Positions 62,175 to 64,000 of a stretch of 64,000 nucleotides of DNA are shown here, in pieces (the first letter of the stretch is position 1; each line of letters opens with the position of its first letter). The stretch is from Pseudolactococcus insecticola. Lineage in GTDB: Bacteria; Bacillota; Bacilli; Lactobacillales; Streptococcaceae. The stretch covers positions 62,001-126,000 of the forward strand of contig NZ_BLLH01000003.1 in assembly GCF_011170065.1 (NCBI RefSeq), in the 5' to 3' direction. The notes below the pieces were generated by a model. That model saw only the letters and a list, made by a program, of their open reading frames with translations, did no database searches and was not told the DNA's origin. A program made the position numbers and the translations under genes.

Positions 62175-62780
62175 CTATGATCTCAAACTGCCAAAAATCC
62201 GATTGATTTTTGATTCTTTTCTTAGCAAATAACCGCCGACTATCCCACTGAAATTCAAGAAAATATCGCCTAAATCAAAAATACCTAGATGGAAAAAATA
62301 CTGACAACCTTCAATCAAAAATAGACTCCCAACTGCTATCATAACCACCTTAATAGAAAAGCGTTTAATCAATAGACCGATTGGCAAAAAGTAGATGACA
62401 TTGAACAGGACTTCTATACCATTTCCTGTCAATAGCTGGCTGATCCAAGAAAACGGATTCAGATTTAACCCTTGACTACCAACGCTTTTGAAAAATAAGA
62501 AAAATACCAATGTCACAAAATAGCTGATCGCTAACACGCCAAACGAGATTTTCGGAATTTCTGAATGAATCAAAGCATAAATGACTGTCGCCATCAGAAA
62601 TGTTAATAGCAAAATGATCGCAAGCGACACCCAGAAATCGCCATTTTCAGGATTGTAAATGACAAAGAGATACTCTGACACCCTCATCATGAGAAAATTT
62701 TGATAAATAAATTGGCAAACAAAGAATGACGGAATGGAAAAAATGAGATATTGAAACACAACTAAACTTTTTTTCTTCAT
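62175..62780 (-). CDS. VanZ-like membrane protein
   Basis: A 201-residue membrane protein with five segments (about 7-27, 50-70, 78-98, 122-142, 148-180). The stretch FNVIYFLPIGLLIKRFSIK followed by FLIEGCQYFFHLGIFDLGDIFLNFSGIVGGYLL is the VanZ signature. VanZ proteins are linked to low-level teicoplanin resistance in one case, but most members are uncharacterised. Confidence 0.82.
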   Translation of the reverse strand: MKKKSLVVFQYLIFSIPSFFVCQFIYQNFLMMRVSEYLFVIYNPENGDFWVSLAIILLLTFLMATVIYALIHSEIPKISFGVLAISYFVTLVFFLFFKSVGSQGLNLNPFSWISQLLTGNGIEVLFNVIYFLPIGLLIKRFSIKVVMIAVGSLFLIEGCQYFFHLGIFDLGDIFLNFSGIVGGYLLRKESKINRIFGSLRS

Positions 62781-62899
62781 GCAATTTCTCCTAGTAGGTG
62801 ACTGACTTTAATCTAACGCTTTTACACAAGTATATCACTAAATGGTTGCTATGTCATTTTTGAGTTATCTCCATAAACAGCCATCCAACCGCGCCACTC

Positions 62900-62928
62900 T
62901 TGACAAGTACGTAAAATAATCGTAAAAT
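62900..62928 (+). promoter_or_regulatory. trpS promoter
   Basis: TTGACA, 17-base spacer, TAAAAT. Confidence 0.75.
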
Positions 62929-62934
62929 AATACC

Positions 62935-63184
62935 ACAGAGTAGTAATTCGCTATGTTTTTTTCAGAAACTTGTCGGTCGTTGCGAGACAAGAAATCACGC
63001 GAATGAATGGACTGTGACAGGCTTTAATAATCGACTTTTAGTCACGTGGTGCGCGTTAAACACATCCCTTATTTTACTTGATATAAATGAGGGGATAAGC
63101 GACGGAAAATCTTCCGTAATTAAGGTGGCACCGCGTGTTAGACGTCCTTTAGCAAATTTATTTTTGCTGAGGATTTTTTTGTTG
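62935..63184 (+). ncRNA. T-box riboswitch (tryptophan) upstream of trpS
   Basis: The 437-base gap before trpS holds a T-box leader: a long stem I with a likely UGG (Trp) specifier at 63008-63010, the T-box sequence AAGGTGGCACCGCG (63122-63135), and a terminator (TCCTTTAGCAAA / TTTTGCTGAGGA plus T-run, 63145-63180). Uncharged tRNA-Trp would pair with the T-box and favour the antiterminator. Confidence 0.92.
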
Positions 63185-63214
63185 TAAACAACTTTACTTT
63201 GCTAAGGAGAATAG

Positions 63215-64000
<786 letters not shown>

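Overview
The window looks like a chromosomal segment of a low-GC Gram-positive lactic acid bacterium, most likely Lactococcus or a close relative. The support is: gene content typical of Streptococcaceae (fruR-fruK, DUF3013, relA-dtd, the yqeG-yqeH-yhbY-nadD-yqeK-rsfS cluster); a dnaJ standing alone behind its own CIRCE element; a yybP-ykoY manganese riboswitch in front of a P-type ATPase, as known upstream of lactococcal yoaB; and perfect CodY boxes. I see no prophage, no CRISPR array and no intact insertion sequence. Most genes lie on the minus strand. The window cuts fruK on the left and trpS on the right.

Layout. 1-4200: fructose operon start (fruR, fruK; CcpA cre site), an MMPL exporter, tRNA-Leu(CAG). 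4200-9900: clpB with a CtsR box, then the Mn-riboswitch-controlled P-type ATPase. 9900-16400: small metabolic genes (aldo/keto reductase, luxS with an ECF-type membrane protein, azoreductase, pgk, a rhodanese-like protein, two dehydrogenase-type proteins). 16400-20200: an amino-acid ABC transporter (fused binding protein/permease plus ATPase) with a GABA-type aminotransferase behind a GlnR-like box. 20300-28800: rpsU, yebC, and a long ribosome-maturation/NAD operon (yqeG, yqeH, yhbY, nadD, yqeK, a lipase-like gene, rsfS, a methyltransferase, a membrane protein, tmcAL). 28900-34900: a MarR-regulated drug exporter, dnaJ, a frameshifted cation exchanger, an acyltransferase, a CBS/ACT protein. 34900-45400: branched-chain amino-acid uptake (livFGMH and three livJ-type lipoproteins) under CodY, interrupted by two LysM/CHAP wall hydrolases. 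45500-50200: dtd, relA, rsmE, prmA. 50200-60400: wall enzymes and secreted proteins sharing a three-unit 'YNxNSGEHFYT' repeat module, rarA with two unknown genes, acpP-plsX, a HAD phosphatase. 60400-64000: an ABC-F protein, a VanZ-like protein, and trpS behind a T-box.

The most interesting material is non-coding. Three short minus-strand intergenic units (near 15.4, 28.85 and 30.95 kb) share one design: a TTTAAG-N5-TTTAAG-like direct repeat exactly 10 bases upstream of a -10 box, a conserved 5' segment, an unpaired stretch complementary to a Shine-Dalgarno plus AUG, and an intrinsic terminator. This is the plan of the streptococcal CiaR-dependent csRNAs. A fourth, unrelated small-RNA candidate lies between relA and dtd. 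Upstream of a secreted repeat protein, five TAGA units fill the spacer of a consensus promoter (TTGACA-N21-TATAAT). Losing one unit would give the ideal N17, which suggests phase-variable expression.
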